Assembly (NCBI GenBank): GCA_019359215.1
Contig: JAHHHS010000064.1
Location: 1-41,795 of the forward strand
Origin: Nostoc indistinguendum CM1-VF10
GTDB lineage: Bacteria; Cyanobacteriota; Cyanobacteriia; Cyanobacteriales; Nostocaceae
Direction: 5' to 3'
DNA length: 41,795 nucleotides
The notes under the pieces are model-generated. The model saw only the letters and a list, made by a program, of their open reading frames with translations. It was not told the DNA's origin and ran no database searches. This document shows positions 1 through 8,024 of this stretch, piece after piece. The number at the start of each line of letters is the position of its first letter. Positions within the stretch are counted from its first letter, which is position 1. The translations under genes and the position numbers were made by a program.

Positions 1-111
1 AGTACAACATCTCAGTTGTGATTTGTGAAGGGGCCAAAAAAGCAGGGGCGTTGCTTACTTTGGGCTATGCGGCGATCGCCCTTCCTGGGATAAACAGTGG
101 CTACCGCAATC
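1..111. repeat. Terminal redundancy, left copy (circular join)
   Basis: Bases 1-111 are identical to 41685-41795. Both copies lie in the same reading frame of the replication gene, and the frame stays open through the overlap, so this is one physical segment written twice rather than a biological direct repeat. The unique circle is about 41,684 bp. Confidence 0.92.
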
Positions 112-2420
112 CCAAAGATGAATTTGGGCAACCCACAGGTAATTTACACCTAATTCCAGAGCTACAACACTTCGCCACCCTTGGACGTAAATTCATCATC
201 TGCTTTGACCACGACACCAAACCAGAAACAGTCCAACGGGTAAATATTGCCATTAGCCAAACCGCAAAACTGTTAACTGCCTGCGGCTGTCAAGTCCTAG
301 TGACACAGTGGAGTTACCCCGAAAAAGGCATTGATGACTTAATCGCTGCTAGGGGGCCAGCTGTTACTGATGAAATTATAAAACTAGCACTGACAAAAGA
401 AAAATGGCAGGTTAAAGAGTATAGCCGACTATCTTACTCAGGGTCACTCGTCCTCAATCAGCGTTACCTGGGAGCATTGACCATCCCGGAAACCGCTAAA
501 CTGATTTTACTCAAATCCGTTAAAGGTTCTGGTAAAACCGAGTCATTTGCCGCGATAGTTCAAGAGGCGATCGCCAACGGTCAACCCGTTATCCTCTTAT
601 CGCACAGGGTACAGTTAGCAAGTGCGATCGCTGACAGGGTAGGCATCCCCTACATTACCGAAGTCAGAAACAGCGAAACAGGAGTTTTACTCGGTTTTGC
701 GCTGTGTGTAGACAGTTTACACCCCAACGGTCAAGCCAGATTTAACGCTGCCCACTGGAAAGAACCCTTAGTAATCATTGACGAATCTGAACAGGTAATC
801 TGGCACTTACTAAGCGCCAACACTGAAGTTAAGAAGCATCGGGTCGAAGTCCTCAACCAACTTTCCCAGTTGTTCAAAAATGCCTTCGCCCCTGGACGGG
901 GTAAAGTTATCCTGGCTGATGCTGACTTATCTGATTTATCACCAGAAATGGTCATGGGTCTGGCAGAAACCAACGTTACCCCTTGGGTTGTCGTCAACAA
1001 CTGGAAGGGACAACCCTGGAACATCTACCACTACAAACAAACTACCCCGGTTAATTGGTTAGCTGCCCTGGAAGCCCACATCAAAACCGGGGGTAAGCCT
1101 TTTATTGCCGTTGATTCCCAAAAAGCTAAATCTAAATGGGGAACCAAAGTTTTAGAGGCAAGGTTAAAGAAACAATTTCCCAATAGAAAAATCCTTCGCA
1201 TTGACTCCGAAACGATTGCCGACCCGCAACACGAAGCTTACGGCTGCATTGAGAGATTAAATAAGGTGCTGCTGGAATATGACATTGTGCTGGCCTCTCC
1301 ATCCATCGGCACGGGAGTCAGCATTGACATTTGGGGGCATTTTACCAGCGTTTGGGGATGCTTCCAGGGGGTTGCTCCAGAAAATGCTACCCGTCAAGCT
1401 TTAGCTCGTGTGCGAGAAGCTATACCGCGCTATCTTTGGGTAGCCAGTCATGGCTTAGGAAAGATTGGTAACGGAGCAATTAACCTCAAATCCCTGTTAG
1501 CCTGTGAGCATAAACGCTTTCAAGCTAACTTGAAGCTGCTACAAAATGCTTCATTGATCGTTAACGGCGATGAAATCAACATTAACCGCACTGCCTTAAA
1601 CGTTTTTGGCAAAATGGCCTGTCGGATCAATGCGGGTATGATTCATTACCGCGACACAGTGCTAGAGGAATTAGGCAACGAAGGCCATAACATTGTCGAT
1701 GTTCATGACAACAAAATTCGCAAAAAGTTAAAGAACGAAATCATCGCCCAAACAAATGAAGTTTACAACGGTGAGTGTCAGGACATTTCTGCTGCCGATA
1801 CAACTGATATGACTGCTGCCAAATATTCGGCGCTACAACAGCAACGGGCTAAAACCACAACTGAACGCCACATTGAGCGCAAATATAAGCTAGAGCAACG
1901 TTACGGTGTGGATGTTACCCCAGAACTGATCAAAAAAGACGATCAAGGTTATTACCCACAACTGAGGCTGCATTTTTACCTGACCTTGGGCAGAGCGAAA
2001 GTCGCTGACCGCGATCGCAAACTGGGTGAAAAGATGCTTGCTTGTAAGAGTGCTTGGCTACCAGACTTTAACGGCGGTCAGCTTGGGCTAGTGATTCATG
2101 CCTTAGAACTGTTCAACATCCCCAATTTCATCGCCGATGACCGCGAATTCCGGGGGACTGATGCCGACCTAGTGCAGATGGCTAACAATGCTCTATCCGT
2201 GAAGTGGCAGGTGAAAACCGTCCTGGGAATTACCCTCAATGACAATGACAGCCCCATCGTTATTTTACGGCGATTGCTGAAGAAGATAGGGCTGAAATTG
2301 AAATACATCTGTCGTGATGGCACGGGTGAACGCCAGCGAGTTTATCGTGTGGTTGACGGTGACGATGGGCGAGATGAAATCTTCAAAAACTGGCTGGCAT
2401 TAGATACAGCCCAGGCTTAA
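1..2420 (+). CDS. cyrepA1: CyRepA1-type plasmid replication protein, C-terminal 800 residues (gene continues across the join from 41168)
   Basis: This is the 3' part of a 978-residue gene that starts at 41168 and crosses the circular join; an apparent GTG start at 18 is internal. The Toprim core (DUF3854-like) shows VVICEG (Glu about residue 182) and FDHD (Asp about 242 and 244). A helicase-like ATPase follows: Walker A KGSGKTE (about 347-353), Walker B VIIDESEQ (about 431-438), a conserved-looking SPSIGTGVSID segment, and an arginine-rich RQALARVREA that resembles helicase motif VI. A Toprim/primase-like domain joined to a helicase is the architecture of CyRepA1 (Slr7037) of Synechocystis plasmid pSYSA, where it is the replication initiator. 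I infer the same role here. In pSYSA an antisense RNA and RNase E control copy number; no antisense promoter could be proven here by eye. The C-terminus ends cleanly in TAA at 2420. Confidence 0.85.
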   Translation, partial: YNISVVICEGAKKAGALLTLGYAAIALPGINSGYRNPKDEFGQPTGNLHLIPELQHFATLGRKFIICFDHDTKPETVQRVNIAISQTAKLLTACGCQVLVTQWSYPEKGIDDLIAARGPAVTDEIIKLALTKEKWQVKEYSRLSYSGSLVLNQRYLGALTIPETAKLILLKSVKGSGKTESFAAIVQEAIANGQPVILLSHRVQLASAIADRVGIPYITEVRNSETGVLLGFALCVDSLHPNGQARFNAAHWKEPLVIIDESEQVIWHLLSANTEVKKHRVEVLNQLSQLFKNAFAPGRGKVILADADLSDLSPEMVMGLAETNVTPWVVVNNWKGQPWNIYHYKQTTPVNWLAALEAHIKTGGKPFIAVDSQKAKSKWGTKVLEARLKKQFPNRKILRIDSETIADPQHEAYGCIERLNKVLLEYDIVLASPSIGTGVSIDIWGHFTSVWGCFQGVAPENATRQALARVREAIPRYLWVASHGLGKIGNGAINLKSLLACEHKRFQANLKLLQNASLIVNGDEININRTALNVFGKMACRINAGMIHYRDTVLEELGNEGHNIVDVHDNKIRKKLKNEIIAQTNEVYNGECQDISAADTTDMTAAKYSALQQQRAKTTTERHIERKYKLEQRYGVDVTPELIKKDDQGYYPQLRLHFYLTLGRAKVADRDRKLGEKMLACKSAWLPDFNGGQLGLVIHALELFNIPNFIADDREFRGTDADLVQMANNALSVKWQVKTVLGITLNDNDSPIVILRRLLKKIGLKLKYICRDGTGERQRVYRVVDGDDGRDEIFKNWLALDTAQA

Positions 2421-2816
2421 CCACAAATTCCAACTCTCCACCTAACTAAATAGCGGGAGCAGCGTTGTAGCTTATAGACTACAGCCCAGTTACCTCATGC
2501 AATAGTAGCGATTTTCGGAAGAGTGACTTGCGCTGCAAGCTTAAGAATGTAAAAGTTAGGACTACCACTCATCCCAAAATGCCTGTTTTCGGTTCCGTCC
2601 ACTAACGGTAAATAAATAGATAAACAAATTTACTGGACGATCCATACAGGTCAATCACACAGGTAGATGGTCATGAACCCATTAACCCCCAGTAATGGAT
2701 TTAAAGCCAGCCAGTCAGCCAGCCAGCCTGATGTATTAAAGCTGTAAAGCGACTGTCATCTCTCAACAGAAGAAAAATAACTTCAAAGCTTACTAAAATT
2801 CGTTTTCAAAGTCAGC
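2421..2816. other. Gene-free spacer after the replication gene
   Basis: No convincing gene is seen. It holds a tetranucleotide run at 2705-2728 (AGCC x2, AGTC, AGCC x3) and a small inverted repeat CCATTA/TAATGG at 2679-2698 with an 8-nt loop. The latter could help terminate convergent transcription from the replication gene and the leftward gene that ends at 2817. There is no clear U-tract, so no terminator is claimed. Confidence 0.6.
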
Positions 2817-3467
2817 TTATAAATCTTGTTCAAACCAGTGTTCTGCCCACTTTCGAGAAAATAGCGACCCGACACGAGAGCAAAACGCTTTCAATTGTTG
2901 TACCTCAGTATTACTGTATTTCTCTTTGGACAGGCGCTCGAATAAAAAGTTTGAAATCTCTGTGGGGGTTGGGGAGGTGTCATCCGACCAAAACTCCTCG
3001 TCGTCATCGAGAATACATGGGCAAGCCATTTCAAACAGAATCATTGAGCGCAGTGAGTAGTCTGTTTCTTCTATAGATTTATTTTTTAGAACTTTGAGGA
3101 GAATTTCCTCATCCACTAGACAAACTATGCGATATAAGTCGCACCAAATCTCATGATTATTCTGCCTCTGAACTGAACAGACAGTAGATATATTTTCAAC
3201 AGTTTGTGCATCAATCGGGCTGAGGTGATCCTGGCAGAACAATCTTGAGATAATTGATTGGGTATCTTTGTCTATGGGAATCTCGATTTCATCTCCCAAC
3301 CAATCGCTAGAGTTTCCCGCAGTAAAAAGCTCCCAACATAAATTCTTAGGTAAATTAATTAAGGCATTTACTAGAGGCGATATATCATTTTGTACATTGT
3401 TTTTGGGAGACTGACGAACTCTTCCATAATTAGGATCTAACGTTTTGCGCCGTTTGGCCTCGCCCAT
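2817..3467 (-). CDS. Hypothetical protein with MGEAKRRK N-terminus
   Basis: This is a 216-residue protein of unknown function. It begins MGEAKRRKTLDPNYG, an N-terminal tag that, from memory, occurs on many otherwise unrelated bacterial hypothetical proteins. The rest is mainly helical and acidic (for example DDDEEFWSDD near residue 155), with no signal peptide, membrane segment or catalytic motif that I recognise. The start is supported by AGGAGA about 8 nt upstream. It is the third gene in the leftward direction after the TraK-like and TraL-like genes, 131 bp beyond the latter, so it occupies the position of traM in the RP4 leader operon. No sequence similarity to TraM is claimed. The 131-bp gap suggests it may have its own promoter. 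Confidence 0.7.
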   Translation of the reverse strand: MGEAKRRKTLDPNYGRVRQSPKNNVQNDISPLVNALINLPKNLCWELFTAGNSSDWLGDEIEIPIDKDTQSIISRLFCQDHLSPIDAQTVENISTVCSVQRQNNHEIWCDLYRIVCLVDEEILLKVLKNKSIEETDYSLRSMILFEMACPCILDDDEEFWSDDTSPTPTEISNFLFERLSKEKYSNTEVQQLKAFCSRVGSLFSRKWAEHWFEQDL

Positions 3468-3598
3468 GTTGTATTTCTCCTATCAATAACACTTTTGTGT
3501 ATCTGCTTATGAATGCTTCTGAGTTGCTCTAACGTTACGCTGCTCTTGAGAGAGATTTTACCGGAGTTAAGCGGTTAATTAATTTACATTCAAATCCC

Positions 3599-4390
3599 TT
3601 AAATTATTACTTGCTTTAGGGTTTGATAATTTCTGGATTTTGCGCCTTCAAGCCTTAAAAATAAGCCAGCTTTAATCAACTCCGGCTCATTTCTAGTAAT
3701 CCATGCAGTTAACCTGCCCATAACGGAAACCTCTATTCCTTCATAGTTCACTGCTTCTGTAAAGCCTGCGTCAAGTGAGTCAATTCTATCGATAACTCTA
3801 TCTACTATAGGAAGAAAATCTACCTCTATTGCTCCTAACTCCAATACAGATTGTCTGGTTTTAGATGAGTTGTACTTGATGAACGCTGTTTCGTCTTCAC
3901 CCCAATACAAATTTCTCACCACTACATAATCAACCTGATTACCACAAGCTTCTATTAATCGTTTGAGTTGAATTACGCTGTCTTTGACTCTGCCTAGTAC
4001 CGATACCATAGTAATGCGATAGCCCAAGCTTGACGATTGCACATCTTGAACAAAATCTTTAAAATAATCTCCTACTCCAGACGGCAGATCCATTAAAGCT
4101 ACAGTAGGACTTAATTGCTGTAAATCATTCTTGAAAATCTCGTTGAACCCATGTTGATTAAATTTGATTGTTTTGACCCCTCCATTTACAACTCTGTTAT
4201 AGTGTCTCCAAAGTTGTGGATTGTTAGAGTCGCAGTCATACGCTACAACATGAATATCATTGGCCAAGTACATATCTAATAGAAACCTAGCCACAATACT
4301 TTTACCTGTGCCTCCCTTTTCTCCAGTACACACTACTATTCTTTTATTCAGTGCTACTCTTTCTCCATTAATCGGGTAAGTTTGACTCAT
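3599..4390 (-). CDS. ParA/MinD-superfamily ATPase, TraL-like by position
   Basis: A 263-residue P-loop ATPase of the ParA/MinD/Mrp class. The deviant Walker A is GEKGGTGKS at about residues 23-31, with the signature lysine (KGG) present. AYDCDSNNPQLWRHY follows at about 55-69, the usual place of the second catalytic aspartate, and VALMDLPSGVGD is the Walker B-like strand. It is a lone ParA without an adjacent ParB. It starts 12 bp downstream of the TraK-like gene and diverges from mobC and the relaxase. This matches RP4, where traK and traL (a ParA-like ATPase) diverge from traJ-traI across oriT, and also MobD of some IncQ-like plasmids. I infer a role in plasmid transfer or positioning of the relaxosome. 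Independent segregation is the alternative. Confidence 0.75.
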   Translation of the reverse strand: MSQTYPINGERVALNKRIVVCTGEKGGTGKSIVARFLLDMYLANDIHVVAYDCDSNNPQLWRHYNRVVNGGVKTIKFNQHGFNEIFKNDLQQLSPTVALMDLPSGVGDYFKDFVQDVQSSSLGYRITMVSVLGRVKDSVIQLKRLIEACGNQVDYVVVRNLYWGEDETAFIKYNSSKTRQSVLELGAIEVDFLPIVDRVIDRIDSLDAGFTEAVNYEGIEVSVMGRLTAWITRNEPELIKAGLFLRLEGAKSRNYQTLKQVII

Positions 4391-4402
4391 AATTCAACCA
4401 GT

Positions 4403-4939
4403 TTATAAATCTTCAGCGCTGTAAAGTTTTGGTTGAAAGGCAGCGTTGTTTAATTCACCCTCTAGGTTTGATTGTGCCGATTGCTCCTGCGAGAAAGGCT
4501 GTTTACTTTTTCTCTTGCCCTTTGCACTATTGACTGTTGATTTCTCCGGCTCACTACTAGCTTGAACTGACGCAGTATTTTCAATCGCAGTATTTACCAC
4601 TGTTGGCTGAGTTTCAGTAGCCGGATTTGATAAAGTACTACTGTTGCCCCTTGAGTCGGTCTTTTGACGGCGATGAGTATTTTTCTTCACCTCACCCAAT
4701 AAATATTTAATCCGGCTACCAGTCAAATTAATGCCCAGACCCTTCAGCATTTCTGAAACTTCATCGTAAGTGTAGCCGTACTTATCAGAGGTCAGCTTCT
4801 CAATGTACCGTCTCATTTTCCTGATGGCCTCTCTGTCCGATACATCTTCTCGCTCTTTCGGTTTCTGTTCTTTCAGCAGATTGATGGCCTTATCAATCTT
4901 CTCTTTCGTAATTACTTCTGAATTCTGATGTTCACTCAT
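4403..4939 (-). CDS. Small helical DNA-binding protein, TraK-like candidate
   Basis: A 178-residue protein. The reading frame is open from a TTG at 5011, but the ATG at 4939 (MSEHQNSEVITKE) is preferred because the conserved-looking part begins there; GAG lies about 9 nt upstream. Residues about 10-100 are charged and helical and include KYGYTYDEVSEMLKG and LTGSRIKYLL. This looks like a helix-turn-helix of the kind used by plasmid proteins that sense 'GYSY-EI-LL' motifs, including TraK-type oriT-binding proteins. The C-terminal 80 residues are low complexity (Ser, Thr, Gln, Asn). It lies beside a large palindrome array at 5036-5433, the obvious candidate target, and is followed by the ParA/TraL-like ATPase. 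The TraK assignment rests on layout plus this motif only. Confidence 0.6.
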   Translation of the reverse strand: MSEHQNSEVITKEKIDKAINLLKEQKPKEREDVSDREAIRKMRRYIEKLTSDKYGYTYDEVSEMLKGLGINLTGSRIKYLLGEVKKNTHRRQKTDSRGNSSTLSNPATETQPTVVNTAIENTASVQASSEPEKSTVNSAKGKRKSKQPFSQEQSAQSNLEGELNNAAFQPKLYSAEDL

Positions 4940-5035
4940 GGTTATCTCGTGAATCCCGATTAACTGATAATTATCGGCTATTTGAAATAATTTGTACCCA
5001 TTTGTTTTCAAAATCCTAAAAAAAATTGACGATTG

Positions 5036-5433
5036 CGGCTACGCCGAATTACCTCTTCGTATTAGGGCTACGTTTTATATTTTTTAGTGTGGCAGCTTCG
5101 CTGGTCTGATTATTCAAGCTAATGCTAAAAAATCTGACTATTACAGCTACGCTGAATTTAGAATCTTACTTAAAACAGCTACACTGAATTATTTTTTCGT
5201 ATTACGGCTACGCCGGACTACTATATTGTGTGGCAGCTTCGCTGTAAAAGAGAATTTTCATATAGCAGCTACGCCATTTTTATCTCCTCTATAGTGGCTA
5301 CGCCGAACCAGAATTTATCTCCTGCTTGATTTGATTCAAATTCCGGCTACGCCGTTGCTATCCTCCCTTGTAAGTTGTAGGATGATCAGCATCACGGCTA
5401 CGCCTTTGTACTCCCGCCTTCAGCCCATCGCTG
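5036..5433. repeat. Array of about 11 small covarying palindromes (CGGCTACGCCG / CAGCTACGCTG / CAGCTTCGCTG)
   Basis: Copies are at 5036 (CGGCTACGCCG), 5065 (degenerate half), 5093 (CAGCTTCGCTG), 5144 (CAGCTACGCTG), 5176 (CAGCTACACTG), 5205 (CGGCTACGCCG), 5234 (CAGCTTCGCTG), 5266 (CAGCTACGCCA), 5295 (TGGCTACGCCG), 5344 (CGGCTACGCCG) and 5395 (CGGCTACGCCT). A looser CAGC-GCTG pair sits at 5421-5433. Each unit is a 4+3+4 inverted repeat. Where the second base is G its partner is C, and where it is A its partner is T, so pairing is conserved by covariation. Spacing is mostly 28-50 bp. The array fills the space between the divergent TraK/TraL-like genes and mobC. It may be a protein-binding region of oriT or a centromere. 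Dispersed palindromes of this flavour also occur in Nostoc-type genomes, which is the main alternative. Confidence 0.85.
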
Positions 5434-5496
5434 TGCCTCCGTACATACGTAGTAATTGACACCTCACTTACCTAGTATTTGGGCTAGAAGTCAGCC

Positions 5497-5607
5497 ATGC
5501 CTCAAAGCTTACGCTTTGTCTCGCTGCGCTCGAACGGCAGACTGGTTCAAGTGGGGAAACCCCCCTTGAAAAACCCCCCTCGCAATGTCCCGATATCTTC
5601 TCGACTT
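5497..5607. other. Candidate oriT core with strong hairpin
   Basis: The mobC frame is open back to 5497, but this stretch looks like a cis-acting site rather than protein. A hairpin has arms at 5546-5556 (TTCAAGTGGGG) and 5560-5570, with a 3-nt AAA loop and one mismatch. A smaller AAAGC-TTAC-GCTTT stem lies near 5510-5523, and a C-tract follows at 5574-5579. An inverted repeat just upstream of an accessory gene and a MOBP relaxase is the usual oriT layout. The nick site cannot be fixed from sequence alone. Confidence 0.5.
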
Positions 5608-6009
5608 ATGGCGAATCGCAAGCAGTCAAAAGCTCTAGTTCGAAAGCATATTTTTCCAGTGAGGTTGAGCGACATCGAACTGGATATGATTCGTATTAAA
5701 TCACAAGACGCGGGAATGTCAGCGAGTGAACTGATGAGACGTAATGCGTTGATGCGTCCATTGCCAAAACGACTCAGTAAAATTAGCTTGCAAACATATT
5801 GGGAATTAGGACAAATCGGGAACAACCTCAACCAGCTTGTCAAAGCCACCAACACAGCTATATTAATGGGGCGAACTTTACCTGCTGATCCAGGACTTTT
5901 ACGAGAACTTTTAGAACTGCTGCATCAGTGCAGACGAGACATTGCCTCGGATGATATTGAATCTGACGACTGGGAAGAAGAGGAAGACGATGATTGGGAA
6001 GCAGACTAA
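5608..6009 (+). CDS. mobC: MobC-like relaxosome accessory protein
   Basis: A 133-residue protein starting at the ATG at 5608 (MANRKQSKALVRKHIFPVRL). An upstream in-frame ATG at 5497 would translate the likely oriT hairpin and is rejected. The N-terminal half has the pattern of a ribbon-helix-helix mobilisation protein: a basic beta strand (RKHIFPVRLSDIELDMIRIK), then SQDAGMSASELMRRNAL, then LQTYWELGQIGNNLNQLVKA. That last segment resembles the 'L..IGNNLNQ..r..N' signature of the MobC/TraJ family. The C-terminus is strongly acidic. MobC proteins bind oriT and help the relaxase open the strand. The gene overlaps the relaxase start by 20 nt, which indicates translational coupling. Confidence 0.85.
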   Translation: MANRKQSKALVRKHIFPVRLSDIELDMIRIKSQDAGMSASELMRRNALMRPLPKRLSKISLQTYWELGQIGNNLNQLVKATNTAILMGRTLPADPGLLRELLELLHQCRRDIASDDIESDDWEEEEDDDWEAD

Positions 6010-7522
6010 GGGGAGAGGTTTTCGCAAGCTGTTAGATTATTTAGAATCCCGCGAAGATGCCAAACTCATCGGCGGCAACATGAGCGGAAGAAATGCGCGA
6101 GAATTGGCGCGGGAGTTTAAGCTATCTCGACAACTGAATTCTGATGCAGACCGAGTTGTTTACCATGTCTCGCTGTCAGCAGCTAAGGGTGATAAATTAG
6201 ATGATGAGAAGTGGAGCGAGATTGGCGATCGCTACATGAAGGAGATGGGCTTTGATGCCAATCAGTTTGTCATCTTCCGCCACCATAACACCGACGACGA
6301 CCACATCCATATTGCAGCCAGCCGGATCAGGATGGACACGGGGCTAGTAGTGCATGATTCCTGGGATTATGTACGCTCTGAGAAAGTCCTGCGACAAATC
6401 GAGCAAGACTATGATTTAGTGCAAGTGCAGGGCAGTAGAGAGAAGCTTCAACGCACACCCAGCACCGGACAAATCAGGCGCATAAGGCGAGAGCAAGAAG
6501 AATTTGAACTAGGTAAACTTGAGCAGCCACCAGGACGCACTATCAAAGAGGAACTTCAGCAGACAATAGATAGGGCTAGAGTTGATAGTCCCCAAATGCC
6601 AACGCTGATCATGCGCTTGCAGCAAGCTGGCATTAGCGTCAGGGCAGGTTTCACTAGAAATGGTAAGTCTAAAGGCATTTCTTATGAGAAAGATGGGCAA
6701 GCTTTTAGTGGCACACAGTTAGGCGCAGCTTATACATTCCCTGGCCTGCAAAAACATCTTGCTGTTGACTACCAACCAGAACGTGATGATGAGCCGATTA
6801 ACGAATTGCTGCTCAAACCTGTTAAACCACTCCCAGTTGAGCAGTTAGAAAAACTCTTTCAAGAAATTGAACACAAACAACAACAGCCTCAGTTTACGCC
6901 ACCACCAGAGGATAAAGTTCTTTGGCAAGTATTGCACAAGTACTTAAGCGAGAAACGCTACATACCAGATTATATTGTGCAAGGATTACATGGTAATCAG
7001 TTGCTTTACATGGATGAGCAGCGAAATATTTTGTTTATCAAGCGTGATTTAGATGGTGAAAAAACTGGCGCATTAGTTTGGTCAAAGCCTAGAGAAAATC
7101 ATCGCACTGTGGAGTACGACCAAAACACCTCTACACAAAAAGGTTGGTTTTATCTGAGATTAGGAGGGCAACCAACGGACAAGGTAGAAAACGTCTTTTT
7201 GTGTTCTACACCAATTGATGCGATGTCAGCAGCCACCTACCTTCTTTCAAGTTGCAAGGGGCTACCACCAACTAGAACCATGTTGATAGCAGTTGATGAC
7301 CCGAATAACCTACCTATGGAATTTCTCAGGAGTTTCAATAGGGTGGTCGTAGCATTCAATAATGATGAACAAGGGAATAACGCAGCTAGTGCAGTATTAG
7401 AATTGTTGCCACAGGGTAAAAGGCTCAAAACCCATAATTCTGATTGGAGTCAGGAACTAGAAGCTCATTTGAGGGAGGAGCAACAAAAGCAGAAACAGCT
7501 TGACCGTGGTTTTAGTTTGTGA
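5990..7522 (+). CDS. mobA: MOBP-type relaxase with C-terminal degenerate Toprim domain
   Basis: A 510-residue protein. The ATG at 5990 is chosen because GAGGAAG lies 5-10 nt upstream and the protein then begins MIGKQTKGRGF, like other relaxases; a TTG at 5942 is less likely. Motif I is LLDYLE, with candidate catalytic Tyr17. Motif III, which binds metal, is HHNTDDDHIHIAASRI (His99, His105, His107). Residues about 300-490 resemble the DUF3991/Toprim tail seen on mobilisation proteins, but the Toprim Glu is replaced (CSTPIDAMS where V-E-S-P-I-D is expected) and the first Asp of the D-x-D is Asn (AFNNDEQG). The N-terminal relaxase looks intact, so nicking and strand transfer are expected. The tail is probably non-catalytic. 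It is co-transcribed with mobC. Confidence 0.88.
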   Translation: MIGKQTKGRGFRKLLDYLESREDAKLIGGNMSGRNARELAREFKLSRQLNSDADRVVYHVSLSAAKGDKLDDEKWSEIGDRYMKEMGFDANQFVIFRHHNTDDDHIHIAASRIRMDTGLVVHDSWDYVRSEKVLRQIEQDYDLVQVQGSREKLQRTPSTGQIRRIRREQEEFELGKLEQPPGRTIKEELQQTIDRARVDSPQMPTLIMRLQQAGISVRAGFTRNGKSKGISYEKDGQAFSGTQLGAAYTFPGLQKHLAVDYQPERDDEPINELLLKPVKPLPVEQLEKLFQEIEHKQQQPQFTPPPEDKVLWQVLHKYLSEKRYIPDYIVQGLHGNQLLYMDEQRNILFIKRDLDGEKTGALVWSKPRENHRTVEYDQNTSTQKGWFYLRLGGQPTDKVENVFLCSTPIDAMSAATYLLSSCKGLPPTRTMLIAVDDPNNLPMEFLRSFNRVVVAFNNDEQGNNAASAVLELLPQGKRLKTHNSDWSQELEAHLREEQQKQKQLDRGFSL

Positions 7523-7539
7523 TCCGCGCCGTGCAGACC

Positions 7540-7665
7540 GAACTCGTGACCGCTTCGCTCTCGGAGTCGGTGGCTCTTACGGGCAGAGAGATTACTGGTT
7601 GGGCCGACTAGATCCCACAAGCCCGCAAGAGCCACTCCGCTGCGCCGACTCCGAGCCACGAGTTC
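7540..7665. repeat. 126-bp interrupted inverted repeat behind the relaxase gene
   Basis: Three blocks pair across a 36-bp centre: 7540-7548 with 7657-7665 (9/9), 7560-7570 with 7645-7655 (11/11), and 7571-7584 with 7621-7634 (13/14). The paired blocks are split by non-matching inserts, 7549-7559 on the left and 7635-7644 on the right. It begins 18 bp after the relaxase stop and is much more GC-rich than what follows. It may be a strong terminator, a palindromic mobile repeat or a recombination scar. The rest of the gap (7666-8024) is AT-rich with no gene seen. Confidence 0.8.
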
Positions 7666-8024
7666 TTAAATCTTGGTGTTAAAATAACTTCGACCGCGCT
7701 ACAACATTTATGCAGCATTGGCTAGTTAAAAAGCAGTTTCAGGCAATGAAGAATTATCTTTTGTCAGAGCCTAACACACCCCGATTCCCTTAAATTTAGT
7801 TCTTTCCATAAAAGCGATCACTTGATTCAACTTGATCCAAGCTTAAGAATAACTGGCAACAACTTCCCTCTGATTTTGTAACAAGCTCTAAAATTTATAC
7901 ATTAGCTTTACGGTTTATACTTTATAAATATGTATAATATTTTATATTAATTTCGTTTTTGCAAATTTATTTGGAATATAATCTTAGGATAATAAAACTT
8001 AACTTTATAAGTATTTATACTTAA

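Noticed and set aside
1..111. Terminal direct repeats as long terminal repeats of a transposon or integrated element
   Set aside because: Both copies are in the same open frame of one gene and at the extreme ends, which is the mark of a circular sequence written out with overlap.
3599..4390. The leftward ParA-like gene as the main partition ATPase
   Set aside because: It has no ParB next to it and sits in a transfer-type gene set; the parA at 13339 is coupled to a full parB.
5497..5607. The first 37 codons of the long mobC frame as protein
   Set aside because: Composition matches a hairpin-rich cis site rather than coding, and the conserved protein starts at the ATG at 5608.
5547..5855. 102-codon open frame on the minus strand of mobC
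   Set aside because: It is antisense to a recognisable MobC and crosses the likely oriT hairpin.
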